From contig NZ_CP061169.1 of NCBI RefSeq assembly GCF_011751765.2, forward strand, positions 1 to 64,000: a stretch of DNA of 64,000 nucleotides, read 5' to 3'. The translations under genes were made by a program, and so were the position numbers. This DNA comes from Paramicrobacterium chengjingii (GTDB lineage Bacteria; Actinomycetota; Actinomycetes; Actinomycetales; Microbacteriaceae). Below are positions 48,533-57,924 of this stretch, one piece after another; positions within the stretch are counted from its first letter, which is position 1; every line of letters starts with the position of its first letter. Below the pieces are notes generated by a model that saw only the letters and a list, made by a program, of their open reading frames with translations, did no database searches and was not told where the DNA came from.

Positions 48533-49042
48533 TCAGCCTCGCAGCTCAAACGTCGTCTGGCCGACCTTGATGGGGGCGCCGAGCTTGATCTGGGTCGGTG
48601 CGCCAACGCGCTTGCCGGCGAGAAACGTGCCGTTCGTCGAGTCGAGGTCCTGCAGCATCCAATCGTCGTTCCACAGCAGCAGTCGGGCGTGGTGTGTCGA
48701 GGTGTAGTCGTCGCGCAGCACAAGCGTCGAGTCGGCGGCGCGACCGATGGTGAGGGGGCCTTTGCCCAGGGGAATCTCGCTGCCCTGCTTGGTTCCCGAG
48801 GTGATCACAATGCGTGTGGCATTGTGCACTGTTGCGTTGCCGCTTCGCGCTGAACTGGGTGCGGCCATCGGCTTCGCCTGCGGGGGAGCGGATGCCGCTT
48901 TGACGGCCGGCTGCTTGACTGCATCGACCTTGCGGCCCTGCCCGAACAGGTCAGAGCGCAGAGCGTAGACCACCCCGAGCACGAAAAACCAAAGGAGAAT
49001 GAGGAAGCCGAAGCGCAATACGAGAAGGGTGAGCTCACTCAC
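48533..49042 (-). CDS. fhaB: FHA-domain protein FhaB
   Basis: A 169-residue protein with an N-terminal membrane segment (about 7-27), a linker rich in A, P and K, and a C-terminal FHA domain (TIGRAADSTLVLRDDYTST, then HHARLLL and LDSTNGTFL). FHA domains bind phosphothreonine; FhaB (FipA) links PknB to the SEDS/PBP machinery. GTG start overlaps the fhaA stop. Confidence 0.92.
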   Translation of the reverse strand: MSELTLLVLRFGFLILLWFFVLGVVYALRSDLFGQGRKVDAVKQPAVKAASAPPQAKPMAAPSSARSGNATVHNATRIVITSGTKQGSEIPLGKGPLTIGRAADSTLVLRDDYTSTHHARLLLWNDDWMLQDLDSTNGTFLAGKRVGAPTQIKLGAPIKVGQTTFELRG

Positions 49043-49776
49043 GAGTTAGGCCCCCAGAATCCGCCCATGTCAGTGCGTCGTGTGGGAACATCCGCCCCAG
49101 ACGCGGGCTGCCGAGACTGCGCGAGCACGCGGAAGGTGATGCGGGTGCGACCGATCTGAATTACCGAATCGGGCGCCAACGCTGCCTGGGAGATCTTTGC
49201 GCCGTTGAGGGTTGAGCCGTTCGTCGAGCCGAGGTCGCGCACCTGTGCGCGCTCGCCGTCCCAGAGAATCTCAACGTGCTTGCGGCTTGTGCCTGTGTCG
49301 TTGACCGTAATGTCGGCGTCGCTGCCGCGGCCGATGACAGTGCGCGACTGCCTGATGGGGTGACGTTTGCCGTCGATGTCGACGACGGGCTGCCAGGTGA
49401 CATCGCCCTTGACGTTTTCCGAGTCCACTTGCAGCATCCCATCGCTGAGATTTGGGTCGGCGGTGAGAGTGATGTCGATTCCTCCGGCGAACTGGTAGCC
49501 CTGCTGCTTTGCGTGCTTCTGTACGACGCTCGTGAGTTCGTCGATGAGGGTGGGGCCAATGCGGTCCATACGCTCATGATCGTCGACGGACAGAGATACG
49601 GAAAATCGGTTGGGAACGAGAATGCGGTCGCGTGTGACGACGGCTGCTTTGGTATCGAGTTCGCGTTTGAGCGCACTGGAGATCTCCACGGGCTGCACGC
49701 CCGCGCGGAAGGTCTTGGCGAACGCGCCGTTGACGGCACGCTCCAGTCCCTTCTCAAAGTTATCGAGAATCCCCAC
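49039..49776 (-). CDS. fhaA: DUF3662 and FHA protein FhaA
   Basis: A 245-residue cytoplasmic protein: DUF3662 (about 1-120, starting MGILDNFEKGLERAVNGAF) and a C-terminal FHA domain (about 155-230) with VIGRGSDADITVND, SRKHVEILWDG and LGSTNGSTLNG. It binds phosphorylated PknB substrates such as MviN in mycobacteria. It is the first gene of the minus-strand cluster and faces tRNA-Leu. Confidence 0.93.
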   Translation of the reverse strand: MGILDNFEKGLERAVNGAFAKTFRAGVQPVEISSALKRELDTKAAVVTRDRILVPNRFSVSLSVDDHERMDRIGPTLIDELTSVVQKHAKQQGYQFAGGIDITLTADPNLSDGMLQVDSENVKGDVTWQPVVDIDGKRHPIRQSRTVIGRGSDADITVNDTGTSRKHVEILWDGERAQVRDLGSTNGSTLNGAKISQAALAPDSVIQIGRTRITFRVLAQSRQPASGADVPTRRTDMGGFWGPNS

Positions 49777-49952
49777 GGCTCTCCCGTTTTCGTTCAGTGG
49801 CTACGCACATGCTAGTAGGAAGCGCTGGGAGAGGCATCTTGTGAAGCGCTCTCTGAGGCAATGTGATGCCGTCTCCCGGAAGCTTCCCGGAATAGGAAGC
49901 ACGCGTCTTTTCATGCTAATCTCGCTGAGTTGACACAGTGCTGTCAGCACTC

Positions 49953-50036
<84 letters not shown>

Positions 50037-50375
50037 CAGTAGGGTGGATCCAATTTTGCGGATCAGTAATCGTTTATTCATTCGGGCCGTTTATTCCCGA
50101 CCAAAAACAACCATCGCGCTTAAACGGTACTTAGCGCGTCGATCGCTTGCGGTAGTGGCCGGTGACCCATCGACCACTTCGCCACGTGCACGGCTACCAG
50201 AGGCCGCGTGAAACTGGCTTGCCCATCGCGGTCTGCCCGTTAAAACGCGGTATGGCTCTGGCGATCAGATTTTCACCTCGTGTCCGGCTATCCTGACGTG
50301 AAGTTCGTGAGAGGTCGACACCAGCGGGCAATCCGCCTCCCGGCGACATAGTGTCACGACGTGAAAGAGGTGGCA
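50037..50375. other. Gap with an AT-rich start, no gene
   Basis: 339 bp without a credible gene, directly after tRNA-Leu. The first 90 bp are clearly richer in A and T (TTTATTCATTCGG, CCAAAAACAACC) than the surrounding sequence. GATCC-N8-GGATC (about 50047-50064) is a small inverted repeat. No integrase or direct copy of the tRNA 3' end was seen. Confidence 0.5.
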
Positions 50376-50762
50376 ATGATACGGATCAATGGTGAAAAGT
50401 TTGGACGATGGAGCCTTCGTCTTGACGCCGCTTACTGCGCCGTGCTGGGTTGCGCTGTTGCGCTGTTCGCGGAGCAGATCGCTGAGGGGGTTGCGCTCTC
50501 GCCCTTCTTGATCGCGGTTGCCGGCATCGTCGTCGTGGTATGGGCAGGGTGGATCGTGCTGATGCTCGCTCGCTTGCCGCTGCAGCTTGTACTCCGGATT
50601 GTGATGGTTGCCAATGTGCTCGCGGCTCTCGCCGTGGGGTCTGCCTCATTGGCCGCAGCGACGGTTCTGATCGTTGCCGCCGTCGTCGCTGTAGCGATCG
50701 ACATCGCACTCTTCGCCACGAGCCAGCTGATTGCGTTGCGCACACTTCCCGAACTCACCTGA
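50376..50762 (+). CDS. Four-segment hypothetical membrane protein
   Basis: A 128-residue protein with four hydrophobic segments (about 15-35, 43-65, 70-93 and 97-119) and short loops. No family recognised. ATG at 50376 follows AGAGG by six bases; a GTG at 50361 would add five residues. It stands alone between tRNA-Leu and the convergent msrA. Confidence 0.6.
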   Translation: MIRINGEKFGRWSLRLDAAYCAVLGCAVALFAEQIAEGVALSPFLIAVAGIVVVVWAGWIVLMLARLPLQLVLRIVMVANVLAALAVGSASLAAATVLIVAAVVAVAIDIALFATSQLIALRTLPELT

Positions 50763-50833
50763 CCGCCGATTGTTCGGCACCGACGCCCTTAATCGAGAAC
50801 CTTCGAATCGAGCGCAGCGACCGCGCTCAGCGG

Positions 50834-51388
50834 TCAGGCAGATGCCGCGTCTCGCTTCGGTAGCACCCATCCTGCGCGCGGGAAGTGACAGGTGTACCCG
50901 TTGGGGTACATCTCCAGGTAGTCCTGGTGCTCAGGCTCGGCCTCCCAGAACGCTCCGAGAGGCTCGATCGTCGTCACAGCCTTTCCGGGCCACAGCCCCG
51001 ACGCGTCGACATCCGCGATCGTCTCACGGGCGACCGCCTCTTGCTCGGGCGTGACGGGGAAGATCGCCGATCGATAGCTTGTGCCCCTGTCGTTGCCCTG
51101 CTGATTGAGGGTTGACGGGTCGTGGATCTGGAAGAAAAAGGCGAGAACGTCGCGATACGTCGTCTGCGCGGGATCAAAGACGACCTCCAGCGCTTCGGCG
51201 TGCCCGGGGTGGTGGCGATACGTCGCGTGGTCGTTCTCCCCGCCTGTGTACCCGACGCGCGTTGCCAGCACTCCGGGCTGCCTGCGGACGAGATCTTCCA
51301 TGCCCCAGAAGCATCCGCCCGCCAGAATGGCGGTCTCGGCACCTTCGCTACGGGTGATCTCTCCGGAATCCTGCACTCCGCTCGTCAT
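50834..51388 (-). CDS. msrA: Peptide methionine sulfoxide reductase A
   Basis: A 184-residue MsrA that reduces the S-epimer of methionine sulfoxide. The active-site motif GGCFWGMED (Cys near 27), [26 protein letters not shown] and [15 protein letters not shown] are in order. The ATG at 51388 follows GGAG. No methionine reductase B lies nearby. Confidence 0.93.
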   Translation of the reverse strand: MTSGVQDSGEITRSEGAETAILAGGCFWGMEDLVRRQPGVLATRVGYTGGENDHATYRHHPGHAEALEVVFDPAQTTYRDVLAFFFQIHDPSTLNQQGNDRGTSYRSAIFPVTPEQEAVARETIADVDASGLWPGKAVTTIEPLGAFWEAEPEHQDYLEMYPNGYTCHFPRAGWVLPKRDAASA

Positions 51389-51636
51389 GATGCATTCTCC
51401 TTCTCGTGACGCTGTCGGGCAGCTCAAATGAGGCTCGTCATTACCGTAACCCCGAGGTGTGCGCTCGTGGGCGCCGAAGACGAGCACGTTCACCGGCTTC
51501 ACTCGGTATAACAACGCAGACGGTTGTTTTGATTCCGCACGCGCGAACGTTGCTCGTCAGCATCCTCGGGTCACTCACAGTTTGCGGTGTGCGATCGTGC
51601 GGGAAGATCGCGGCGCACCGAGGCGTTGCATCGAGC

Positions 51637-52782
51637 ATGGCCACCACTCAGAGCACCGCGACAGTCGTCGTAATCGGTGCCGGGCAGGCGGGGCTTTCGG
51701 CCGCCTTCCACCTGCAGCGTCTCGGGTACGAGAGTGCGCTCGATGATGATGCCGGAGATCGGTCGTTTGTCGTGCTCGACGCCAACCCGGTGCCGGGCGG
51801 GGCATGGCAGCATCGTTGGGAGTCGCTCACGATGAATACGGTGAACGGCATCTTCGACCTGCCAGGCATGGAGAAGCCGCCCATCGACGACTCGGAACCG
51901 AGCAGGACGGCTGTGCCACACTATTTCGCCGACTACGAGAGCGCGTTCGACCTTCCGATCATGAGACCCGTGCGCGTGATATCTGTCGAACGGGCGGATG
52001 CTGCGCCCGACGGCGATCTCGTCGTCGAGACAAGCGCCGAGACCTGGCGCACGCGGGCGATCATCAATGCCACCGGCACCTGGGACAACCCGCGCCTTCC
52101 CACCTTCCCGGGGGCCGAGACCTTCCGGGGCCGCCAGCTGCACACGCGCGACTACGTCTCGCTCGACGAATTCGCGGGCCAGCGCGTGGCCATCGTCGGC
52201 GGCGGCATCTCGGCGATTCAGCACCTTGAAGAGGTTTCACGCGTTGCGACGACGCTTTGGTACACCCGACGCGAACCAGTCTGGCTCGACGGTTCGTTTA
52301 GACCGGAGACCGAAGGGCGTGCCACGATCACCGCTGTGAAAGCCGACGTCGAGGCAGGGCGCCCCTCAGGCAGCATCGTCTCGTACACGGGACTTCCCTG
52401 GACGTCGTACGCGCTCGAGGCGAAGGCGCGCGGTGTGCTCGATCGTCGGCCGATGTTCACAGCGCTCGAACCGCACGGCGTTCGCGAGGCGGATGGCTCT
52501 CTCACGACGGTCGACACCATTCTCCGGGCGACGGGCTTCGCGGCATCCCTCGCGCATCTGGAACCGCTGCGGCTTCGACACGAACTCGGCGGCATCGTGA
52601 CACGCAGCACGCGCGTCGTGGTCGAACCACGTGTGCACCTCGTCGGTTTCGGCCCATCGCAGTCGACACTTGGAGCCAACCGCGACGGCAGGCACGCGGC
52701 GACAGAGATCGATCGGATGCTGGGACGCGACGAGGTTTCTCACCGCGCGCGCGACACGGCCGCATCCGGAGCCGTTGCCTGA
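51637..52782 (+). CDS. FAD-dependent NAD(P)-binding oxidoreductase
   Basis: A 381-residue flavoprotein. An N-terminal FAD motif VVVIGAGQAGLSAAFHLQRLG and a second Rossmann motif VAIVGGGISAIQHLEEV (about 185-205) place it near flavin monooxygenases and YpdA/CzcO-type proteins. ATG at 51637 was chosen since it starts the FAD fold; the longer frame upstream is unlike the family. Substrate unknown. Confidence 0.86.
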   Translation: MATTQSTATVVVIGAGQAGLSAAFHLQRLGYESALDDDAGDRSFVVLDANPVPGGAWQHRWESLTMNTVNGIFDLPGMEKPPIDDSEPSRTAVPHYFADYESAFDLPIMRPVRVISVERADAAPDGDLVVETSAETWRTRAIINATGTWDNPRLPTFPGAETFRGRQLHTRDYVSLDEFAGQRVAIVGGGISAIQHLEEVSRVATTLWYTRREPVWLDGSFRPETEGRATITAVKADVEAGRPSGSIVSYTGLPWTSYALEAKARGVLDRRPMFTALEPHGVREADGSLTTVDTILRATGFAASLAHLEPLRLRHELGGIVTRSTRVVVEPRVHLVGFGPSQSTLGANRDGRHAATEIDRMLGRDEVSHRARDTAASGAVA

Positions 52783-52830
52783 GGCGAGGCAACCGTCGTC
52801 CACGAGTACGCGGGCAATTGCAGGACGCTC

Positions 52831-53604
52831 CTACGACACGTCGGCGACGCGATACAGTCGGCGCGCGTTCTCGACGAGCACGGCATCGGCACGGGCGTCG
52901 CCCACCGCTTCGCGCACCCGGTCGAGATCGGTGTCGGCGAACGGTACCGTCGCGCGGGTTGACGGCAGATCGCTGCCGAAGATGAGCGCATTCGGGTTCG
53001 CCCGATCGATCGTCGCCATGAGAGCATCCGGATCACTCACCGACATGCGCCCGAAACCGGTCGCCTTCACGACAAGGCCGGCCTCGACGAGCGAGAGCAG
53101 CGTGCCTGTGGCGTCGTCGCTCATGCCAAGGTGGTCGACGGAGGCTTGCGGGAGGCGCCGGAGCGTGCTTTTGAGGTCGGGCAGGTCGGCAGCATCCACA
53201 TAGAGTTCGCTGTGCCAACCGGCGACATCGTGCACCCGGTTTGCGAACTGCTCCATGTCTGACAGTTCGATCGTCGCGCCGCGGTAGAGGTTGAAACGCA
53301 CGGCGCGGACGCCGGCGGCATCCAGTCGCGTGATCTCGTCGTCCGTGACGTCGGCGGTCAGCTGCGTGACGCCCACGAAGCCGGGGCCCAGGCGTTCGAG
53401 CGCGGCGACGAGGTAGCTCTGGTCGGTGCCCTGGAATGAACCACTCACCACAGTGCCACCCGTGATGCCGAGATGACGCGTTCGCTGGAGGTAGTCGTCT
53501 GCCGTGAACGCGTCGGGCAGATACCCGTTGTTCGGAATGAGCGGAAATGCGGGGTCAACGATGTGGAAGTGAGCGTCGAAGACTGCGTTGTCGGTCGGTT
53601 GCAT
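52831..53604 (-). CDS. Amidohydrolase family (TIM-barrel metal hydrolase)
   Basis: A 257-residue amidohydrolase-2 type protein. FDAHFHIVDPAFPLIPNNGY opens it with the metal HxH motif; LIFGSDLPSTRAT with the conserved aspartate lies near the C terminus. Relatives include 2-pyrone-4,6-dicarboxylate lactonase-like enzymes. The exact reaction cannot be read. It is transcribed toward the flavoprotein gene. Confidence 0.87.
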   Translation of the reverse strand: MQPTDNAVFDAHFHIVDPAFPLIPNNGYLPDAFTADDYLQRTRHLGITGGTVVSGSFQGTDQSYLVAALERLGPGFVGVTQLTADVTDDEITRLDAAGVRAVRFNLYRGATIELSDMEQFANRVHDVAGWHSELYVDAADLPDLKSTLRRLPQASVDHLGMSDDATGTLLSLVEAGLVVKATGFGRMSVSDPDALMATIDRANPNALIFGSDLPSTRATVPFADTDLDRVREAVGDARADAVLVENARRLYRVADVS

Positions 53605-53694
53605 GGCACCACTTTACGAGCACGGGCGACCTGACATTGGTGAAACGGAGAGAATTGTGCGGCAAAGCGCCGAGTTGCCAAAGGGTTGGGGCGG

Positions 53695-54354
53695 TCACCA
53701 ACCGCGGTCACGCCAGTCGGGGAGCGCGGGCCGCTCGGAACCGAGCGTCGTCGGCTCGCCATGGCCAGGGAACACTCGCGTGATGTCGGAGAAACGATCG
53801 AAGATCCGTGTCGTGACATCGGTGAACAGCTGCTCGAACCGCACAGGATCGTCGCCCGTGTTTCCGACGCCGCCGGGAAAAAGGCTGTCCCCGGTGAACA
53901 GCAGTGTGGGCTCCCCGGGTAGCGCAAGTGCGACCGATCCCGGTGTGTGACCCCGCAGCGCAATGACCTCGAGCGCGACACCGTCGACGCGCACCCGGTC
54001 GCCGTGGTCAAGCAGCACCTCGGCGTCAATGCCACGCTCGGCGGCGAGCTGCGCAGCATCCGCCCGCCCGATCGCCACCTGTGCCCCCGTTTGGCGCGCC
54101 ACCTCGGCCGTCGCGCGTGTGTGATCCCAGTGGGCGTGTGTTGTCACGATCGTGGCGAGGCGCGCCTCGCGGTCGGCATCCTTCTCGCCGTGTCTCAGGA
54201 GCGACGAGATGGATGCCGCATCCGCCGCCGCATCGATGAGCAGTTGTTCGCCCGACTGCCGTGCCGTGACGAGATACACGGCGTTGTTCATCGTCGAGAC
54301 GAAGCAGCGGCGCACGGTGAAGTCCGGCCGGTCGGCGAGTAGTTCAGTGGCCAC
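53695..54354 (-). CDS. Metallo-beta-lactamase fold hydrolase
   Basis: A 219-residue MBL-fold protein. The metal motif THAHWDHTRA (near 76), the aspartate in FTGDSLFPGG and the histidine in FPGHGEPT are present. The arrangement is that of glyoxalase II-like hydrolases. GTG at 54354 follows TTGGAG; longer readings run back into the divergent gene. Substrate unknown. Confidence 0.86.
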   Translation of the reverse strand: MATELLADRPDFTVRRCFVSTMNNAVYLVTARQSGEQLLIDAAADAASISSLLRHGEKDADREARLATIVTTHAHWDHTRATAEVARQTGAQVAIGRADAAQLAAERGIDAEVLLDHGDRVRVDGVALEVIALRGHTPGSVALALPGEPTLLFTGDSLFPGGVGNTGDDPVRFEQLFTDVTTRIFDRFSDITRVFPGHGEPTTLGSERPALPDWRDRGW

Positions 54355-54513
54355 GGTGACTCCAATCGAAAGAGACAGTGTGTCTCCACTCTGCCAGGCA
54401 TGGCAATCGCTCGTGCCGCCACTGTTCTGATGTCGAGGGTTCCCGGCGCGCAACGTGTCGAGAAATCGAGCGCGTAGCTTCAGTTTGTCACCGGCGCTTC
54501 GTAGGATCACAGG

Positions 54514-55734
54514 ATGAACGCGCTTTTGGTGACGACGGGCAGCCGCGGCGACGTCGAGCCGTTCGTGGCTCTGGCGCGCGGCCTTGTCGACGCCGGCCAC
54601 TGCCCAACGCTTGCCGCTCCGGCACGGTTTCGCGCGCTCGCCGAGGGGCACGGCATCACATACATCGCGCTGGATGACAGCCTGTTTGAGCTGCAAGATG
54701 CGCTGGCTAACGCAGGCACGTTCGCTGCCCTGACGGGGGCCGTGCGGGCCAAGTCGGCGCTCAAGCTCTTTCTCAACGACGTCGCGGATCTCATCACTGT
54801 TGCCACAGACATCGTCGTTTACCACCCGAAGACACTGGCGGCTCCGCTCGTAGCCGAGCACCGCGGGGTACCGTCGATGGCCGTCCAGCTGATTCCTCTT
54901 TATCAGCCCACGACGGCATTCCCCTCGCCTCTGCTCAGCGTCCCCGTTCCGCGGGCGATGAATCGCGTGAGCTGGCGGCTCAGCTCCGCAATCGAGGCAC
55001 CGTGGCGGGGGATGCTTCGCACGCTGCACCGCGACCGACTGGGGCTGTCGACGCCAGTCGTCGGAATCGCGGATCGCGTAGCGGCCGATGGGGCCCTCAA
55101 CGCCTGGAGTCCTCACCTGCTGCCGGCACCCGCCGACTGGCCCGCGAGCGCCGCGCCGCTCGGGTTCTGGCGTCTGCCCGCCTCCTCGGAATCGCCCACG
55201 CCGAAGCTCGTCGAGTTTCTCAACGACGGTGAGCCGCCCGTGTATGTCGGATTCGGCAGCATGGTCTCGAAGCATCCGGATGCTGTGGGAGCTGCCATTC
55301 GCGATGCATTGCGTCGCATCGGCCGCCGCGGTGTCGTCGTGACGGGCGCTGGGGCCGTGGAGCTTGAGGGCGACGACAGCATCCTGGTTCTCGACCACGT
55401 CTCGCACGACTGGCTGTTGCCCCGAACGGCCGTCGCCGTTCATCATGGCGGCGTGGGCACGGTCGGAGCGGCATTGTCAGCCGGTGTTCCGCAGGTGATC
55501 AGACCGTTTCTGGGCGATCAGCAGTTCTGGGCGAAACGCGTCGTCGAGATCGGCGCGGGCGTCAGGCTGCGGCAGCTCACGGCGGAGTCGCTTGTGGAAG
55601 CGATCGTTGCGGCGGAATCGTGTGCGCCTCGTGCGCGAGCGCACGCCGACAGCATCCGGGGCAATACTGATGGTGTTGCACAGGCCGTTGGCCGCATCGA
55701 GCAGCGCCTCGCCGAGTGGAAGGAACAGCGATGA
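54514..55734 (+). CDS. Glycosyltransferase, GT1/UGT-like
   Basis: A 406-residue GT-B enzyme. TTGSRGDVEPFVALARGL at the N terminus resembles sterol and macrolide glucosyltransferases. The donor-binding region VYVGFGSMVSKHP and the C-terminal HHGGVGTVGAALSAGVPQV with LGDQQFWAKRV are complete. Acceptor unknown, perhaps a sterol-like, polyketide or lipid molecule. ATG overlap (ATGA) with the MgtC gene suggests one transcript. Confidence 0.9.
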   Translation: MNALLVTTGSRGDVEPFVALARGLVDAGHCPTLAAPARFRALAEGHGITYIALDDSLFELQDALANAGTFAALTGAVRAKSALKLFLNDVADLITVATDIVVYHPKTLAAPLVAEHRGVPSMAVQLIPLYQPTTAFPSPLLSVPVPRAMNRVSWRLSSAIEAPWRGMLRTLHRDRLGLSTPVVGIADRVAADGALNAWSPHLLPAPADWPASAAPLGFWRLPASSESPTPKLVEFLNDGEPPVYVGFGSMVSKHPDAVGAAIRDALRRIGRRGVVVTGAGAVELEGDDSILVLDHVSHDWLLPRTAVAVHHGGVGTVGAALSAGVPQVIRPFLGDQQFWAKRVVEIGAGVRLRQLTAESLVEAIVAAESCAPRARAHADSIRGNTDGVAQAVGRIEQRLAEWKEQR

Positions 55735-56438
55735 TCGAGATCACCTGGCTTCCCGACACGATCCTCACCGAACTGATCTTGCTGTGCATCGCGTTCGGGC
55801 TCTCGGCGATTGTCGGGTTTGAACGCCAGCGGCAGTTGAAATCGGCTGGCATGCGCACGCACGCTGTCGTGGGTCTTGGCGCCGCCCTGTTCACGCTGGT
55901 TTCGGCGTATGGCTTCCAGAACGTGCTTGGCGCCGACATCGTTCTCGACCCGTCGCGCATCGCTGCGCAGATCGTCTCGGGGATCGGTTTTCTCGGCGCC
56001 GGCGTCATCTTCGTGCGCCAGAACATTGTCAACGGGCTCACCACTGCCGCATCCATCTGGGTGACCGCCGCGATCGGCATGGCGTGCGGCGCAGGAATGC
56101 CGGTCATCGCCGCCGCCGCGACAGCGCTGTACCTGATCGCCGTCATGGCGCTGAGCGTCGTCGCGTCACGCATCCCATCAGTCGAACGCGGTGCACGGCT
56201 CACGGTGACGTATCGCAACAACAAGGGTGCGCTTCGCCGCATTCTCGCGTGCGCTACGGAACTCGGCTACGAAACGTCGCTCTCCAACACCCGCAAGACC
56301 GAGGAGGGCAACACCGACATGATCGAGGCGAGCATGCGGTTCACGCGCGCCAAGACCGGACCGACAGATGACCTCGTTGAGGCGCTGTCCGATGTGAAAG
56401 ACGTGCTCTCGATCTCGTCGCCCGACGACAATGATTGA
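55731..56438 (+). CDS. MgtC/SapB-family membrane protein
   Basis: A 235-residue protein. The membrane domain (about 10-135, four segments) has IVGFERQRQLKSAGMRTHAV, GIGFLGAGVIF and a TTAASIWVTAAIGMACG stretch. The C-terminal part (about 150-235) is soluble and ACT-like. MgtC proteins are tied to magnesium adaptation; the role is unproven here. The ATG at 55731 overlaps the glycosyltransferase stop. Confidence 0.9.
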   Translation: MIEITWLPDTILTELILLCIAFGLSAIVGFERQRQLKSAGMRTHAVVGLGAALFTLVSAYGFQNVLGADIVLDPSRIAAQIVSGIGFLGAGVIFVRQNIVNGLTTAASIWVTAAIGMACGAGMPVIAAAATALYLIAVMALSVVASRIPSVERGARLTVTYRNNKGALRRILACATELGYETSLSNTRKTEEGNTDMIEASMRFTRAKTGPTDDLVEALSDVKDVLSISSPDDND

Positions 56439-56471
56439 CGAGGGCTTTCACGCCACAGAAAGGAACTCAGG

Positions 56472-57041
56472 ATGCTGCGACGAGTGACCGTCTTCACCGG
56501 ATCCGCTGTCGGAAACGACCCCCTGTACGCCACCGCGGTGACATCGTTCGGGCACGCGCTCGCCGAGGCGGGCATCGGTGCCGTGTATGGCGGCGGGCAC
56601 GTCGGGCTGATGGGCGCCGTCGCTGACGCGCTTCTCTCACGTGGCGGCGAGGTACGCGGAGTGATGCCGCAGGCGCTCGTCGATCGCGAGATCGCGCATA
56701 AGAGTCTCACTCACCTCGAGGTTGTGTCCGATATGCATCAGCGCAAGCAGCGCATGGCTGAGCTTGGCGACGGGTTCGTTGCGCTGCCGGGTGGTGCAGG
56801 CACGCTGGAGGAGCTCTTCGAAGCGTGGACGTGGCAGCAGTTGGGCATCCACGCCAAGCCGGTCGCGCTGCTCGACGTCGACGGATTCTGGCAGCCGCTC
56901 GTGAGCATGATCGCGTCAATGACAGAGAAGGGGTTCATCGCTCCGGCGTTCAGCGACGCCCTGATCGTCGAGGAGAATCCGAGTACGCTGCTTCGAGCGA
57001 TGGCGGAGTGGACACCGCCCCCGCCCAAATGGGAGCGGTGA
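56472..57041 (+). CDS. LOG-family Rossmann protein (TIGR00730)
   Basis: A 189-residue protein with the family motifs VYGGGHVGLMGAVADALLS (about 37-56) and ALPGGAGTLEELFEAWTWQQ, the latter being the PGGxGTxxE signature. Members are nucleotide 5'-monophosphate phosphoribohydrolases, first known from cytokinin activation in plants. The ATG at 56472 follows AAAGGAAC. It ends directly against the convergent VapC gene. Confidence 0.9.
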   Translation: MLRRVTVFTGSAVGNDPLYATAVTSFGHALAEAGIGAVYGGGHVGLMGAVADALLSRGGEVRGVMPQALVDREIAHKSLTHLEVVSDMHQRKQRMAELGDGFVALPGGAGTLEELFEAWTWQQLGIHAKPVALLDVDGFWQPLVSMIASMTEKGFIAPAFSDALIVEENPSTLLRAMAEWTPPPPKWER

Positions 57042-57437
57042 CTAGTGCCGACCGTCAGTCGCTACGCGCACTCCAAGTGCCGCGGCGGTGGTGGCGAGCT
57101 TTTGATCGAACGTCGCGAGACTCGAACTGGTTTCGATGGCGGCATCGAGAACACAACAGTCGGGCAGTTTCAGTGATGATTCTGCGCGAAGGGTAGCGAG
57201 CCGGGCTGCGCTGCCCTCGCCAGGCGACCACTCTGAGATGCCGAGTCCGTCAATAGCCCGGAGCGCGACAGTCTCGCGGCGGGCGCGTACGGGACCAACG
57301 AGAATCTCAGCGAGCGTCAACGAGTGCGCGATGTAGCCTTCGCTGAACGTGGAGTGAAAGAAGGAAACGGCTCGATTGTGGTGGTCGTCGTCATTCGAGA
57401 GAAGTGCGATGACAATGCTCGCGTCGAGAACGATCAC
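57042..57437 (-). CDS. vapC: PIN-domain toxin VapC
   Basis: A 131-residue PIN ribonuclease: MIVLDASIVIALLSNDD with the first aspartate, the glutamate in TLAEILVGP, and D in LPDCCVLDAAIE and FDQKL. GTG start overlaps the antitoxin stop by four bases (GTGA). Targets of such toxins are usually tRNA or rRNA; not known here. Confidence 0.85.
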   Translation of the reverse strand: MIVLDASIVIALLSNDDDHHNRAVSFFHSTFSEGYIAHSLTLAEILVGPVRARRETVALRAIDGLGISEWSPGEGSAARLATLRAESSLKLPDCCVLDAAIETSSSLATFDQKLATTAAALGVRVATDGRH

Positions 57438-57697
57438 TCGGGCCAGTCCTGTCGAAGACTCTCGAGGTAATCGGGCTCGTACGCGGCGGTGAGAAGACCA
57501 GATGCGAAGTCGATTGCTTCTTGACGGCGCTCACGTTGAGATTCGTTCTCGTCAGCGATGGCTGCGGCGCCGGTAGTGAAGAGGCGCGCCACAAGCTCAC
57601 TGCGCGTTGCCTCGGGCCAGCGCTCCCCGGCAACAGTAAGGGCCCACTTGACATCGTCGGTCTGGGTCACTTGGAATCGAGGCAATGCGGTGGGCAC
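57434..57697 (-). CDS. vapB: VapB-type antitoxin partner
   Basis: An 87-residue protein. It starts with a short beta-like stretch (TALPRFQVTQTDDVKWAL), then helices with RSELVARLFTTGAAA and an acidic C terminus. The DNA-binding type is not one I recognise well; position before VapC and the palindrome upstream support the antitoxin role. GTG at 57697 was chosen; a longer frame would run through the operator. Confidence 0.7.
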   Translation of the reverse strand: MPTALPRFQVTQTDDVKWALTVAGERWPEATRSELVARLFTTGAAAIADENESQRERRQEAIDFASGLLTAAYEPDYLESLRQDWPE

Positions 57698-57705
57698 GAT
57701 TCTCA

Positions 57706-57734
57706 GTGTACCACCTGACAATGTGGTGGTACAC
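57706..57734. promoter_or_regulatory. Operator palindrome before vapBC
   Basis: GTGTACCACC-N9-GGTGGTACAC is a perfect 10-9-10 inverted repeat that ends nine bases upstream of the antitoxin start. It is a likely autoregulatory operator for the toxin-antitoxin pair. Confidence 0.75.
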
Positions 57735-57753
57735 CGCAATTGAGGTGGCTGAG

Positions 57754-57921
57754 CTATCGCCGCTTTCGTGCGATCAGTGTGATCCATCGTTCTGCGGATC
57801 GCGGCATCTCGGAGCGTTTGAGGTGCAGCAGCTCGGCATTGGCGAGTGCGTCACGACCCGGACCGCTTCCTAGCTCAAGTACTTCGGCACCCGCAGGCAC
57901 CAGCTCAAGGCGCCGATCGTA
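57754..57921 (-). pseudogene. Methyltransferase gene remnant
   Basis: On the minus strand, right after the ATPase stop, a frame reads TYDRRLELVPAGAEVLELGS, then GPGRDALANAELLHLKRS, then EMPRSAERWITLIARKRR and a TAG at 57754-57756. LELGSGPGRDA is motif I of class I SAM-dependent methyltransferases. The frame has no start and is too short for the fold, so the middle seems deleted and only the ends remain. Confidence 0.6.
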
Positions 57922-57924
57922 AGT

